64,000 nt of DNA from Muricauda sp. SCSIO 65647 (GCF_021534965.1 NZ_CP091037.1:846501-910500); one strand, 5' to 3'. Numbered from the stretch's first letter, positions 44,412 through 54,264 are shown. The notes: generated by a model from the sequence alone, not told the origin. Numbers and translations are program-made.

Positions 44412-45557
44412 TTATTCTTCTATCACTTCTACTGCGACTTCTTCAAGAATCTCTTCTGCTTCGCCAGTTGCTGCAGGTGTTACCTCGGTTTCAGGTTCAT
44501 CAGACAAGAGGGTTTCGGCAAAGGTCTTTTGTTCGGCCATCCATTTGTTGAACTCTTCTTCTGTTTCAACAATGATCTTCATCTGCATATTATAGTGCGA
44601 CTTACCGCAAATCTTGTTGCACAGTAGAACATAATCAAATTCCCAAGGGTCTGAATCAGGTCGCCCTTCAGCAGCCCATTCGGCCCTAAGGGCGTTTGTT
44701 CTTTTCACTTTTTCGACCACATCAGGGTTTAAACGCATCTGCTCAGTAGTTATGGTGGGCGTGAACGAAAACTGGGTAATCATGCCCGGTACACAGTTCA
44801 TCTGCGCCCTGAAGTGTGGCATATAGGCCGAATGCAGTACATCTTGTGATCGCATCATGAAATTCACCTTTCTACCTACCGGAAGGTGCAGTTCTTTTAC
44901 AATGACATCATCTGTGCCGTTGGGGTCGGCCTCATCAATGCCGAGCACATTGGCCTTGTTGATATCGATCAGCCGCACACTGGCATCGCCCAATACGTTG
45001 TCTTCACCTGCGTATCTGGCTGTCCAATTGAATTGTTGTGCATATAGCTCAATGATCAAGGGGTCGTCTTCTTCATTGACATCCATGATATTGGTCCAAG
45101 AATAAAGCCCCCAGATGATCAATCCTGCAAGAACGATCACGGGAATGATGGTCCATATAAACTCCAATCGGTCATTATCTGCAAAGAAAAGTGCTTTTTT
45201 TCCCTTTTTGCCCCGATACTTATATGCATAGTAGTGCAATAATGCCTGTGTAATGAACTGAACAAAGAAGATGATGGCAAAAGACACCCACATCAGCGTA
45301 TCATAACCCCCGCCATGTGCAGAAGCTGCCTCTGGCAATAGCACTTTCGAGTACTTGGCGAAACTGAAAATGGTGATGCCATAGATAAAAATCAAAAAGC
45401 CAAACATCAGATAACCATTGCTATTGTTATCACCATCATCGGCAATTTCTGATTTCGAGGTCTCGGCCCTTAGTTGTGACAATTCAAAAATCTTGGTCAT
45501 TTGCCAAATTGCAATGGCCACCAAAACCAAAACTGTCAATATCAATAGTGTTGTCAT
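44412..45557 (-). CDS. coxB: Cytochrome c oxidase subunit II
   Basis: A 381-residue subunit II with the binuclear CuA centre that accepts electrons from cytochrome c. There are three N-terminal hydrophobic helices rather than two (about residues 3-18, 50-68 and 88-108, plus one at about 132-152), followed by the cupredoxin domain. The CuA ligands are in HSAYMPHFRAQMNCVPG and CNKICGKSHYNMQM. No C-terminal cytochrome c domain is present, and the tail is acidic. It lies between actF and coxA, so the oxidase core is co-expressed with alternative complex III. Confidence 0.94.
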   Translation of the reverse strand: MTTLLILTVLVLVAIAIWQMTKIFELSQLRAETSKSEIADDGDNNSNGYLMFGFLIFIYGITIFSFAKYSKVLLPEAASAHGGGYDTLMWVSFAIIFFVQFITQALLHYYAYKYRGKKGKKALFFADNDRLEFIWTIIPVIVLAGLIIWGLYSWTNIMDVNEEDDPLIIELYAQQFNWTARYAGEDNVLGDASVRLIDINKANVLGIDEADPNGTDDVIVKELHLPVGRKVNFMMRSQDVLHSAYMPHFRAQMNCVPGMITQFSFTPTITTEQMRLNPDVVEKVKRTNALRAEWAAEGRPDSDPWEFDYVLLCNKICGKSHYNMQMKIIVETEEEFNKWMAEQKTFAETLLSDEPETEVTPAATGEAEEILEEVAVEVIEE

Positions 45558-45585
45558 TGTATCTCTTTCTTGCGCTTACGTATTG

Positions 45586-46887
45586 TTAATAGTGAAACTG
45601 TCTGCTTTCTTCAAGAAATGGATTTCTCTTGGGTTGTAAAGGTGCTTTTGTCATGGCCGTGAACACCCAGAAAATAAACAACCCGGCAAAGAAAAGGATG
45701 CCTCCGATCTCTGAAATGCCTATTCCCCATTGATCGCCTACGGTGGCCGGCATGACCATATTGAAAACATCTAGGTAATGGCCCACCAAAATAATGATAC
45801 CGGTCATGATCACAAACCAGTTAACCCGCTTATAATCACTATTCATCAATATCAACAAAGGAAATATGAAGTTAAGGGCCAACATACCGAAGAAAGGCAG
45901 TTTATAATCTTCAATTCTTGTAACAAAGTAGGTCACCTCTTCGGGAATATTGGCGTACCATATCAGCATGAACTGGCCAAACCAAAGATAGGTCCAGAAA
46001 ATACTGATCCCGAACATGAACTTTGCCAAATCATGAATGTGACTATCGTTGACTTCGGTCAAGTATCCTTTTGACTTTAGATAAACGGTCACCATGGCAA
46101 TCACCGTAATGCCTGAAACGAACATGCTTGCAAAGACGTACCAGCCAAACAAGGTACTGAACCAGTGCGGGTCAAGGCTCATAATCCAGTCCCAAGACAT
46201 CATGGACTCGGTGACGAGATAGAATACCAAGAATCCGGCAGAGATCCTGAAATTCTTTTTGAAATTTGAAATATCATCTGATTCATCCTGTGCCAACGAG
46301 AGTCTTCTTGAGTATTCGCGGTAGAAAATCCATCCACCCAAAAACAGGGCAGCACGTATCAAAAAGAACGTCGGATTCAGATAACCGGCTTTACCTTGTA
46401 GCAATTTATCGTGTGCGACCACGTCGGCATCCATCCAAACAAATAGATGGTTCATATGCAATACCGATAATACGAGAATCACAAAAACAATGATCCCACC
46501 GGGCACCAGATAAGCGGTAATGCCCTCCATGACCCTGAAGAGCATTGGGGACCAACCTGCTTGGGCCGCACGTTGAACGGCATAAAAGGCCAATACGCCC
46601 AAGGCGATCATGAAGAAAAAGAAAGCAGCGGTATATAATGCCGCCCAAGGCCGGTTCTGCAATTGGTGCAAGAGATGCTCATCATGTGAGGCATCGTGGC
46701 CCTCATCATGATGGGCAACGGTTTCCCCGTGGTCACCTCCATGGCCATCATGATGTGCGGCAGCGACCATTTCTTTGGCCTCCTCAACCGTACTTGGGGC
46801 ACTCAAAAAGCCCGTTGCAAGACAAATGACTCCAAGTGCCATCAGTATAAAAGATCCTATCTTGAGTCTGTTTGAGAACGTGTACAT
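45586..46887 (-). CDS. actF: Alternative complex III subunit ActF
   Basis: A 433-residue integral membrane subunit (ten helices) of the quinol:cytochrome c oxidoreductase, related to NrfD-type proteins and to ActC. ATG 46887 (MYTFSNRLKIG) is chosen; the upstream in-frame extension overlaps actE without homology. After the first helix there is a strongly His- and Asp-rich loop (about residues 45-74). The core contains MMSWDWIMSLDPHWFSTLFGWYVFAS and FWTYLWFGQFMLIWYANIPEE, typical of ActF. It lies between actE and coxB. Confidence 0.93.
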   Translation of the reverse strand: MYTFSNRLKIGSFILMALGVICLATGFLSAPSTVEEAKEMVAAAHHDGHGGDHGETVAHHDEGHDASHDEHLLHQLQNRPWAALYTAAFFFFMIALGVLAFYAVQRAAQAGWSPMLFRVMEGITAYLVPGGIIVFVILVLSVLHMNHLFVWMDADVVAHDKLLQGKAGYLNPTFFLIRAALFLGGWIFYREYSRRLSLAQDESDDISNFKKNFRISAGFLVFYLVTESMMSWDWIMSLDPHWFSTLFGWYVFASMFVSGITVIAMVTVYLKSKGYLTEVNDSHIHDLAKFMFGISIFWTYLWFGQFMLIWYANIPEEVTYFVTRIEDYKLPFFGMLALNFIFPLLILMNSDYKRVNWFVIMTGIIILVGHYLDVFNMVMPATVGDQWGIGISEIGGILFFAGLFIFWVFTAMTKAPLQPKRNPFLEESRQFHY

Positions 46888-46898
46888 AACCTCTTCTA

Positions 46899-47468
46899 CT
46901 ATTTTGTTAAGTCTTGCTTTAATTTCATGACATATTCGGCCACCTGCCACATTTCTTCTTCATTTGCGAACTGGGATGCATAAGAGCCCATTGAGTTCAG
47001 CCCATAGTACATCACATAATAGCTGCTACCTACCGTAATGTCCCTACCAGCATCGGCATAACTGGGAACGCCTAGAATTTTTTCACGTTTCACCAAAGTT
47101 CCTTGTCCATCACCTTTGTTTCCATGGCAAACAGCGCAGTAAATCGCGTACAACTCTGCTCCCTTGGCCAAGTTATCTTCCATCGCCAATGAATCTAAAG
47201 GGCTTTGTTGTTCTCTTGCCAACTCGCGCCCCTCTGGGGTATTTTCGAACCCGTAGGGCATCCACCCCCTCGAAATGGTATTCTCAGCGGGCTGAAGGGC
47301 CGCAGTACCTTCGGGAAAAAGACCATTGTCAACACCCTCATATGTTTCGTAACCTACCGGTTCGTACATATTGGGCATAAACTGGTAATTGGGCTCGTTC
47401 TTATCAGCACAGGCCGATATTGCAAGAACGAGAGCCAAAATCGATGTTATCTTTACCAACTGCTTCAT
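46899..47468 (-). CDS. actE: Alternative complex III subunit ActE, lipoprotein cytochrome c
   Basis: A 189-residue monoheme cytochrome c. A lipobox AISAC places the lipidated Cys at residue 20, anchoring it on the periplasmic face. The heme site is CAVCH (111-115), and a Met in the later segment MYYGLNSMGSY is the likely sixth ligand. The N-terminal part PNMYEPVGYETY and RGWMPYGFENTPEG are typical of ActE. It passes electrons from the complex towards the oxidase. Spacing to actD is 9 bases. Confidence 0.94.
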   Translation of the reverse strand: MKQLVKITSILALVLAISACADKNEPNYQFMPNMYEPVGYETYEGVDNGLFPEGTAALQPAENTISRGWMPYGFENTPEGRELAREQQSPLDSLAMEDNLAKGAELYAIYCAVCHGNKGDGQGTLVKREKILGVPSYADAGRDITVGSSYYVMYYGLNSMGSYASQFANEEEMWQVAEYVMKLKQDLTK

Positions 47469-47477
47469 ATCTTACCC

Positions 47478-47999
47478 CTATTTTTCTATAGTATTGACTT
47501 CGACAGCACCGGTTTCCCAAAGCAGTTCTGTCAATTCCTTTTCGTTGTCGTGCACCCCCACTTCCATTAAAAAATGGTCATCGGTGGTTCGTATATCAGG
47601 ATTTTCAGCTTTTTTGAAAGGCCACATCTTGCTTCGTAAGTAAAATGTGATCACCATCAAGTGGGCGGCAAAGAAAACTGTCATCTCGAACATAATGGGC
47701 ACGAAGGCCGGCATATTGTCCAAATAAGTAAAACTTGGTTTGCCCCCAATATCTTGCGGCCAGTCTTGAATCATCATATAGTTCATCATCACGATTGCCA
47801 CGGTCAGCCCAAGGCAGCCGTACATAAACGATGTGATGGCAATTCGGGTATCGGCCAGCCCCATCGCTTTGTCGAGCCCATGCACGGGAAAAGGTGTATA
47901 TACCTCTTCTATATGATGGTGTGCCGACCTGACTTCTTTGACGGCCTTCATCAAGATGTCATCGTCATTGTAAAGTGCGTGTATAACCTTTGAAGCCAT
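47478..47999 (-). CDS. actD: Alternative complex III subunit ActD (DUF3341)
   Basis: A 173-residue membrane protein with two transmembrane helices (about residues 60-80 and 97-120) and the DUF3341 features YTPFPVHGLDKAMG, GGKPSFTYLDNMPAFVPIMFEMTVFFAA and the C-terminal DDHFLMEV. It carries no cofactor. Its start lies 2 bases after the actC stop. In known structures ActD packs against ActC and helps position the quinol-oxidising unit. Confidence 0.93.
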   Translation of the reverse strand: MASKVIHALYNDDDILMKAVKEVRSAHHHIEEVYTPFPVHGLDKAMGLADTRIAITSFMYGCLGLTVAIVMMNYMMIQDWPQDIGGKPSFTYLDNMPAFVPIMFEMTVFFAAHLMVITFYLRSKMWPFKKAENPDIRTTDDHFLMEVGVHDNEKELTELLWETGAVEVNTIEK

Positions 48000-48001
48000 A
48001 A

Positions 48002-49720
48002 CTACTTTTTGTTTTTTAGTTCTTGCGCCTGACCGGCCCAGTCATCTCTTTGTGCCCTACCCGGGAAAGAGCCTGTGATCGAATCTAATAGATCGTATTC
48101 TTTCTCGGTCATTCGGCTGACCTGCTCGAAAGAATAAATGCCGATCTGGTTCAGTGCTTTTTCCATTTGCGGACCGATACCTTTTACTTTCTTCAAATCA
48201 TCGGGGGTATCCGTTTCGGGATCAAAGGTCCCCAATGAGTCGAGCAAGGTCGATACGTCTTTTGACTTATCTTCTGTTTCTTGAACTTCAGCTTTTTTCA
48301 CTTCTTTCTTCGCAGAAGGCATTTGGTACATGGCCTTGCCCTCTTCTCGAAGTCTTTTATAGCGCTCACCCGACGATTTCAAAATCGATTTTACCTCTGC
48401 TTGGGCAATCACGGGGAACGTTCTCGAATACAACAAGAACAATACAAAGAAAAATCCAACGGTGCCTATAAAAATGCCCACATCGACAAAGGTCGGCGAG
48501 AACATTGTCCACGATGAAGGCAAATAATCCCTGTGCAATGAGGTTACGATGATCACAAAACGCTCGAACCACATTCCAATGTTGACCACTATCGAAATGA
48601 AGAACGAAAACATAATGCTTGTTCGCAACTTTTTGAACCACATGAACTGTGGTGAGAACACGTTACAGGTCATCATCGACCAATAGGCCCACCAGTAAGG
48701 CCCGGTGGCCCTGTTCAAGAAGGCATATTGTTCGTATTCCACACCAGAATACCATGCGATGAACAGCTCAGTGATATACGCACAGCCCACTATCGACCCT
48801 GTGATCATGATGACGATGTTCATCAGTTCGATATGTTGTACCGTTATATAGGCCTCAAGATGGCATACCTTTCTCATGATAATCAATAGGGTCTGCACCA
48901 TGGCAAAGCCAGAGAAGATGGCCCCTGCAACAAAGTATGGAGGGAAGATGGTGGTGTGCCAACCGGGTATCACCGAGGTGGCAAAGTCGAACGATACGAT
49001 GGTATGCACCGAAAGTACGAGCGGTGTGGCCAAACCGGCCAATACCAATGACACTTCTTCAAAACGTTGCCAGTCTTTGGCACGGCCTGTCCATCCAAAG
49101 CTCAATAGGCTGTATATTTTCTTTTGGAATGGTTTTACCGCCCTGTCACGAATCATCGCAAAATCAGGAAGCAGTCCAGTCCACCAGAAGACCAATGAAA
49201 CCGATAGGTAGGTAGAAATCGCAAATACGTCCCAGAGCAAGGGTGAGTTGAAGTTTACCCAAAGCGACCCGAACTGGTTCGGAATTGGCAACACCCAATA
49301 CCCCAACCATGGGCGCCCCATGTGGATAATCGGAAAAAGCCCTGCTTGAATCACCGAGAAGATGGTCATGGCCTCAGCAGATCGGTTAATGGCCATTCTC
49401 CATTTTTGCCTGAACAACAAAAGTACCGCTGAAATCAGCGTACCGGCGTGACCGATACCTACCCACCAGACAAAGTTGGTGATGTCCCAGGCCCAGTTAA
49501 CGGTTCGGTTGAGTCCCCAAACTCCGATACCCGTTGAAATCGTATAAATGATGCATCCGAGACCCCAAAGAAATGCCAACAGGGCAATGGTAAAGACAAT
49601 CCACCACTGTTTGTTCGCCTTTCCCTCTACCGGAGCGGCTATATCAACCGTTACGTCGTGATATCCCTTATCACCGAGTACTAGGGGTTTTCGAATAGGT
49701 GCTTCGTAATGCGACGCCAT
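48002..49720 (-). CDS. actC: Alternative complex III subunit ActC (NrfD family) with helix-hairpin-helix tail
   Basis: A 572-residue NrfD/PsrC-like membrane subunit, ten helices, that binds quinol. The membrane part ends around residue 450 and includes VGIGHAGTLISAVLLLF, PIIHMGRPWLGYWVLPIPN and MTCNVFSPQFMWFKKLRT. After a charged, Lys/Glu-rich linker (about 455-505) the last 66 residues (507-572) form a separate domain: DDLKKVKGIGPQMEKALNQI, then GIYSFEQVSRMTEKEY and RAQRDDWAGQAQELKNKK. This is a helix-hairpin-helix unit like the C-terminal tail of some NuoE and L21 proteins. Standard ActC proteins lack it, as far as I know. actB precedes it and actD follows. Confidence 0.93.
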   Translation of the reverse strand: MASHYEAPIRKPLVLGDKGYHDVTVDIAAPVEGKANKQWWIVFTIALLAFLWGLGCIIYTISTGIGVWGLNRTVNWAWDITNFVWWVGIGHAGTLISAVLLLFRQKWRMAINRSAEAMTIFSVIQAGLFPIIHMGRPWLGYWVLPIPNQFGSLWVNFNSPLLWDVFAISTYLSVSLVFWWTGLLPDFAMIRDRAVKPFQKKIYSLLSFGWTGRAKDWQRFEEVSLVLAGLATPLVLSVHTIVSFDFATSVIPGWHTTIFPPYFVAGAIFSGFAMVQTLLIIMRKVCHLEAYITVQHIELMNIVIMITGSIVGCAYITELFIAWYSGVEYEQYAFLNRATGPYWWAYWSMMTCNVFSPQFMWFKKLRTSIMFSFFISIVVNIGMWFERFVIIVTSLHRDYLPSSWTMFSPTFVDVGIFIGTVGFFFVLFLLYSRTFPVIAQAEVKSILKSSGERYKRLREEGKAMYQMPSAKKEVKKAEVQETEDKSKDVSTLLDSLGTFDPETDTPDDLKKVKGIGPQMEKALNQIGIYSFEQVSRMTEKEYDLLDSITGSFPGRAQRDDWAGQAQELKNKK

Positions 49721-49752
49721 AATGTATCTTCTAGTTGCTTACTTGGTTATTG

Positions 49753-52700
49753 TTATGCCTCGTCTATATTTCTGACCTTTACATGATAGAACACATTGGG
49801 TTTAGTACCCACATGCTCTAGCAGATGGTACATTCTATCATCTTCTTTCAACTTGGCCACTTCGCTTTCTTTGTCGTTCACGTCACCAAATACAATGGCA
49901 CCTGAGCTACAAGCTGCAGAACATGCAGTTTTGAACTCACCATCTTTGATTTGGCGGCCTTCTCTCTTAGCGTCCAAAATGGTCTTTTGTGTCATTTGGA
50001 TACACATCGAGCATTTTTCCATCACCCCTCTTGAGCGAACATTCACATCAGGGTTTAGAACCATCTTGCCAAGATCGTTGTTCATATTGTAATCAAACTC
50101 GTCATTGTCACTGTAGAGGAACCAGTTGAACCTTCGAACTTTATATGGACAGTTGTTGGCACAATAGCGTGTACCCACACATCGATTGTAGGCCATGTGG
50201 TTTTGCCCTTGTCGGCTGTGCGATGTTGCCGCTACCGGACATACGGTCTCGCATGGGGCATGGTTACAGTGCTGGCACATGACCGGCTGAAAGGCCACCT
50301 GCGGGTTCGCAGACGGGTTTTCCAACTCGAGCATGGTGTTCCTATACCCTCCCTCGGCGGTATCTTTTGTGTCAACGTCTTCACTGAACGTTTCTTCTGA
50401 CGAATAGTACCTATCGATACGCAACCAATGCATATCGCGAGACAATCGCACCTCTTTTTTACCGACCACCGGAACATTGTTCTCGGCATGACAGGCAATC
50501 ACGCAGGCACCACAACCCGTACAGGCATTCAAATCAATCGACATGTTGAAATGGTGCCCAATGCTTCTATCAAACTCATCCCATAAATCGACCGAAGTGG
50601 CAGGAACCTCGTTATGGTTCAATGACACTACAGGAATCGGATTCCACTCGCTATGGTCTTTGGTATTGAATATTTCAAGTGTGGTCTCTTTGATGATATC
50701 GCCACGACCCATTAGGGTATTGTGCAGCTGTATACAGGCAAACTCATGCTCGCCCGATGCTTTTTCAATCGTAACCGATTGTACATTGTTGAATTCTTTG
50801 TACAGCTTGTAGGCGTTTACACCTGTTCGCATGTCAGCTTTCATACCGGCTTGCTTGCCATACCCAAAGGAAAGACCTATGGTTCCGACGGCCTGCCCCG
50901 GCTGTATGATCACGGGCACGCCATCAATGGTTGCACCATCAACGGTCAACTTTGCATAGCTTCCGTTCAAACCTCCATTGGCCACGTTCCAATTCTCAAA
51001 GCCCCACTTTTCGGCATCGGCTTTTGAAACGGTCATATAGTTATCCCAAGAAACCCTTGAAATGGGATCGGGAAATTCTTGCAACCAAGGATTGTTCGCC
51101 TGACGACCGTCACCCATGCCCACTTTCGAATACAGCACCAGTTCGGTACCGCCGCTTGTCGCATTGGCCAACGAACGAACGGCTGAAGCGATAGAAACAA
51201 TAGTAGATTCTACATTTTCTTCAGAAGTTTCTTCTGGGTTTGCCTGTTGTTGGGCACCTTCTTCAGCTTCAACACTTATATCTCCCTGGGCAAAAACCCC
51301 ATCGTGCAAGGCTTGGTTCCAACTACCGCCATTGAGAATGTTCGTTTCCCATGTTTCACGAAGGTAATCGTAATAGGTTTTGTCACTATCCATCCACTTT
51401 AGCAAAGCTGTCTGAAACTGTCGGGTATCGAACAGCTCTCTAATAGTGGGCTGCGCCAAAGTATAATGCCCTTTCTTGAATTGTGCATCGCCCCAAGATT
51501 CTAAATAATGGGGAGCGGCAGCAACATAATCAGACGATTGGGCCGTTTCATCATTATTGAATGAAAAGCTTACCGAAACATCTACCCTGTCAAGGCCGGC
51601 AACAAATTCATCGGCATTGGGCAATGTATACACGGGATTGACTCCGTCCATTATCAAAAGACCGATGCGACCGGCATTCATTTCACCGATCAAACGGTTG
51701 ATTTTTGCGGTATTTCCTTGGCGGATATATTTTGGGTTTTCGGCATCAAATGCCACGCTTCCCAACATTTTGTTGATGGCGAGTACAACTGTCTGGGCAT
51801 TTACATCATCTAAACCTGTGATAACTACGGCTTTGCTACCTGCTTTGCGTATTTGCATGGCGATGGCATCAACTGCACCATCAACCTCAGATGTCCCTCC
51901 TCCCACACTGCTTCCATTGAGCTTGCCGTACAGTTTTGCCAAGGCAATTTTCTGTTGGGTCGGTGTCAGCGGAATTCGTTTATCGGCATTGGCACCGGTC
52001 AGTGACATATTGGACTCTAACTGGATATGCTTCGACATCTTTCCGTTCTTTGGAACACGACCTTTTGCATAACCATCGTCATAACCGCCACCTTGCCAAT
52101 CGGCCAAGAAATCTGCACCGAAAGAAACAATGAGACCTGCTTGTGAAAAATCATAGTCTGGCAGTGCCCTTTCACCATATGCGGCTTCAAAGGCATTCAG
52201 GGCCGCATCCTCAGAAATGGCATCATAGACCACATGGTCGACATTGCCATAGGCTTCTGAAAATTCAGCTACCAATCGTTCTGTCGATGGGCTCGCATAG
52301 GTCTGTGTGAGCAATGCCACTTTTTGGTTCGAGTTTTTGAGGGCGTTCAATTTTGCCCTTACCGTGGCATCAAGAACATCCCACTCAATGGGCTCTCCAT
52401 TGGCCATTGGCCCTTGCACCCTTTTACTGTCGTACAGCGAAAGCACAGAGGCCTGTACCCTTGCATTGGCACTACCTTTGACCTTGGCCTCGGTATTGTT
52501 CTCTATTTTAATGGGCCTGCCCTCTCGGGTCTTCACCAAAATACTGGCAAAATCAAATCCGTCGGCGATGGTGGTAGCATAATAATTGGCGACACCGGGC
52601 ACTATTCTATCGGGCTGCACCACATAGGGAATGGACTTTCTTACCGGCCCTTCGCAGGCGGCCAAAGAAGCCGCAGCGGTACTGAAACCCACGTATTTCA

Positions 52701-52866
52701 AAAAATCCCTTCGGTTCGTGTTGGTAGCCGACAAATTCTCTTTATCACCCAAAAACTCGTCAACCGGAATTTCTTCAACGAATTCATTCTGTCTAAGCGT
52801 CTCAACAATGGAATCGTTCGGATTCAACTCCGCTTCACTCTTCCAATATTTCTTGTTTGATGCCAT
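49753..52866 (-). CDS. actB: Alternative complex III subunit ActB, iron-sulfur protein
   Basis: A 1037-residue periplasmic subunit with a fused molybdopterin-oxidoreductase-like N-terminal part (without visible Mo ligand role) and a ferredoxin-like C-terminal part. A twin-arginine signal NRRDFLKYVGFSTAAASLAAC lies unusually far in, at about residues 52-72, and ends with a Cys that could be lipidated. Four iron-sulfur sites are visible near the C-terminus: CTGCGACVIACHAEN, CQHCNHAPCETVCPVAA, CVGTRYCANNCPYKV and CSMCIQMTQ with CSAACSSGA. These carry electrons from quinol to the heme subunits. A Glu/Gln-rich insertion (EGAQQQANPEETSEEN) occurs in the middle. Confidence 0.95.
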   Translation of the reverse strand: MASNKKYWKSEAELNPNDSIVETLRQNEFVEEIPVDEFLGDKENLSATNTNRRDFLKYVGFSTAAASLAACEGPVRKSIPYVVQPDRIVPGVANYYATTIADGFDFASILVKTREGRPIKIENNTEAKVKGSANARVQASVLSLYDSKRVQGPMANGEPIEWDVLDATVRAKLNALKNSNQKVALLTQTYASPSTERLVAEFSEAYGNVDHVVYDAISEDAALNAFEAAYGERALPDYDFSQAGLIVSFGADFLADWQGGGYDDGYAKGRVPKNGKMSKHIQLESNMSLTGANADKRIPLTPTQQKIALAKLYGKLNGSSVGGGTSEVDGAVDAIAMQIRKAGSKAVVITGLDDVNAQTVVLAINKMLGSVAFDAENPKYIRQGNTAKINRLIGEMNAGRIGLLIMDGVNPVYTLPNADEFVAGLDRVDVSVSFSFNNDETAQSSDYVAAAPHYLESWGDAQFKKGHYTLAQPTIRELFDTRQFQTALLKWMDSDKTYYDYLRETWETNILNGGSWNQALHDGVFAQGDISVEAEEGAQQQANPEETSEENVESTIVSIASAVRSLANATSGGTELVLYSKVGMGDGRQANNPWLQEFPDPISRVSWDNYMTVSKADAEKWGFENWNVANGGLNGSYAKLTVDGATIDGVPVIIQPGQAVGTIGLSFGYGKQAGMKADMRTGVNAYKLYKEFNNVQSVTIEKASGEHEFACIQLHNTLMGRGDIIKETTLEIFNTKDHSEWNPIPVVSLNHNEVPATSVDLWDEFDRSIGHHFNMSIDLNACTGCGACVIACHAENNVPVVGKKEVRLSRDMHWLRIDRYYSSEETFSEDVDTKDTAEGGYRNTMLELENPSANPQVAFQPVMCQHCNHAPCETVCPVAATSHSRQGQNHMAYNRCVGTRYCANNCPYKVRRFNWFLYSDNDEFDYNMNNDLGKMVLNPDVNVRSRGVMEKCSMCIQMTQKTILDAKREGRQIKDGEFKTACSAACSSGAIVFGDVNDKESEVAKLKEDDRMYHLLEHVGTKPNVFYHVKVRNIDEA

Positions 52867-52890
52867 ATAACTGAAATAACTTCTTCTTGA

Positions 52891-54264
52891 TTAATAGTGA
52901 CACTTACCACACTCCAATGCCCCCATCTGCGCTGCCGTCAACTGCTCAACTCCATATTTTTTGGACAATTCGGCGTGTATTTTTTCATAGTACGGGTTAT
53001 CGGCCAATTTTACATTGGTCTCACGGTGACAATCAATGCACCAACCCATGGTAAGGGGTGAATATTGGTACATGATCTCCATTTCTTCAACCGGGCCATG
53101 ACAGGTCTGGCATTCAATACCGGCAACCGATACGTGCTGTGAGTGGTTGAAATAGGCAAAATCGGGCAGGTTGTGTATCCGCACCCATTCTATAGGTTGG
53201 GTCTCGCCCGTGTAGCGTTGGTTTTCTTCATCCCAGCCCACTGCCTTATACAATTTTTTGATTTCGTTGGTATAGAACTCATTGGTATAACCATTGGCCA
53301 AATCTTCGGCACTGGGCCCTTCAGGATTGCCCTTGTACTCATAAATCGACTTATGACAATTCATACATACATTCAATGAAGGAATGCCAGAATGCTTTGA
53401 TGTTCTTGCCGAAGAGTGACAGTACTTACATTCGATTTTGTTATCGCCGGCATGGATCTTATGGGAATAATGGATGGGCTGAACAGGGGCATATCCTTGA
53501 TCGATACCTATTTGCATCATCCACGCAAAGGCATAATAAGCGCTTGCCAAAAGCAGAAAGATCACCGATACCAAAACCAAGAATTGATTTTGCACAAAAG
53601 CTTTCCAAATCGGGATGCGCTTTTCTTTTTCCTTCTCAAGTGCCACCCCATTGGCTTCAGCGATACGTTTCAAGGTTCGGTTCACCAAAATCAGCATGAG
53701 CACCAAAAGGGCTAAAATAAGTATCAAAGCGCCCAATACCATTTCATTTGAAACACCGCCCGATGTTTCTGCCGTGGCTCCGGCATCTGCGGTTTCAGCT
53801 TGTGCTACAGGGGCTGGTGGCGGCGCTTCTGTGTAAGCAATGATATCATTGATATCCTGGTCGCTGAGCGTTGGAAAAGCGGTCATCGCCGCTTGGTTGT
53901 ATTCGTTATAAATTCTATTGGCATAGTCATCGCCAGATGCGATCATGCCCGGACTGTTTTTGATCCAACTGTATATCCAATCACAGTCCAGTCCCTCTTC
54001 TTCCATCAACCTCGTGGTGGCATTGGCCAAAGCCGGGCCCGTCATCTTTCTATCCAATGCATGACAAGCGGCACAGTTCTGGTTGAACAGCTGTTTTCCC
54101 TTGACAGGGTCACCCGGTCCACAGGGGCCTTCATCAGAAGCTGCTTCCACAGTCGCTGCCTCGGCATCTTCTTGCGCCAAAACTGGATTTGAAATAAGAA
54201 AGAAAAGAAATAAACTTAGACCTAAAACCGTTGAAAATTGAATGCGGTGTAAAACCTTTTTCAT
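52891..54264 (-). CDS. actA: Alternative complex III subunit ActA, six-heme cytochrome c
   Basis: A 457-residue cytochrome with a signal peptide (residues 1-30). It carries six CxxCH sites: CAACH (64-68) in an N-terminal cytochrome c domain, then, after two transmembrane helices (174-196 and 228-252), CKYCH (279-283), CMNCH (300-304), CQTCH (385-389), CIDCH (409-413) and CGKCH (452-456). The last five are the usual pentaheme ActA; the first is an added monoheme domain. ATG 54264 is preferred because the signal peptide begins there. It heads the act-cox operon. The region upstream has a TATTTTTG box inside a small hairpin. Confidence 0.94.
   Translation of the reverse strand: MKKVLHRIQFSTVLGLSLFLFFLISNPVLAQEDAEAATVEAASDEGPCGPGDPVKGKQLFNQNCAACHALDRKMTGPALANATTRLMEEEGLDCDWIYSWIKNSPGMIASGDDYANRIYNEYNQAAMTAFPTLSDQDINDIIAYTEAPPPAPVAQAETADAGATAETSGGVSNEMVLGALILILALLVLMLILVNRTLKRIAEANGVALEKEKEKRIPIWKAFVQNQFLVLVSVIFLLLASAYYAFAWMMQIGIDQGYAPVQPIHYSHKIHAGDNKIECKYCHSSARTSKHSGIPSLNVCMNCHKSIYEYKGNPEGPSAEDLANGYTNEFYTNEIKKLYKAVGWDEENQRYTGETQPIEWVRIHNLPDFAYFNHSQHVSVAGIECQTCHGPVEEMEIMYQYSPLTMGWCIDCHRETNVKLADNPYYEKIHAELSKKYGVEQLTAAQMGALECGKCHY

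Noticed and set aside
49753-52866. ActB as an active molybdenum oxidoreductase
   Set aside because: Its operon is clearly actA-F with coxBA, and ActB proteins are known to lack the molybdenum cofactor despite the related fold.
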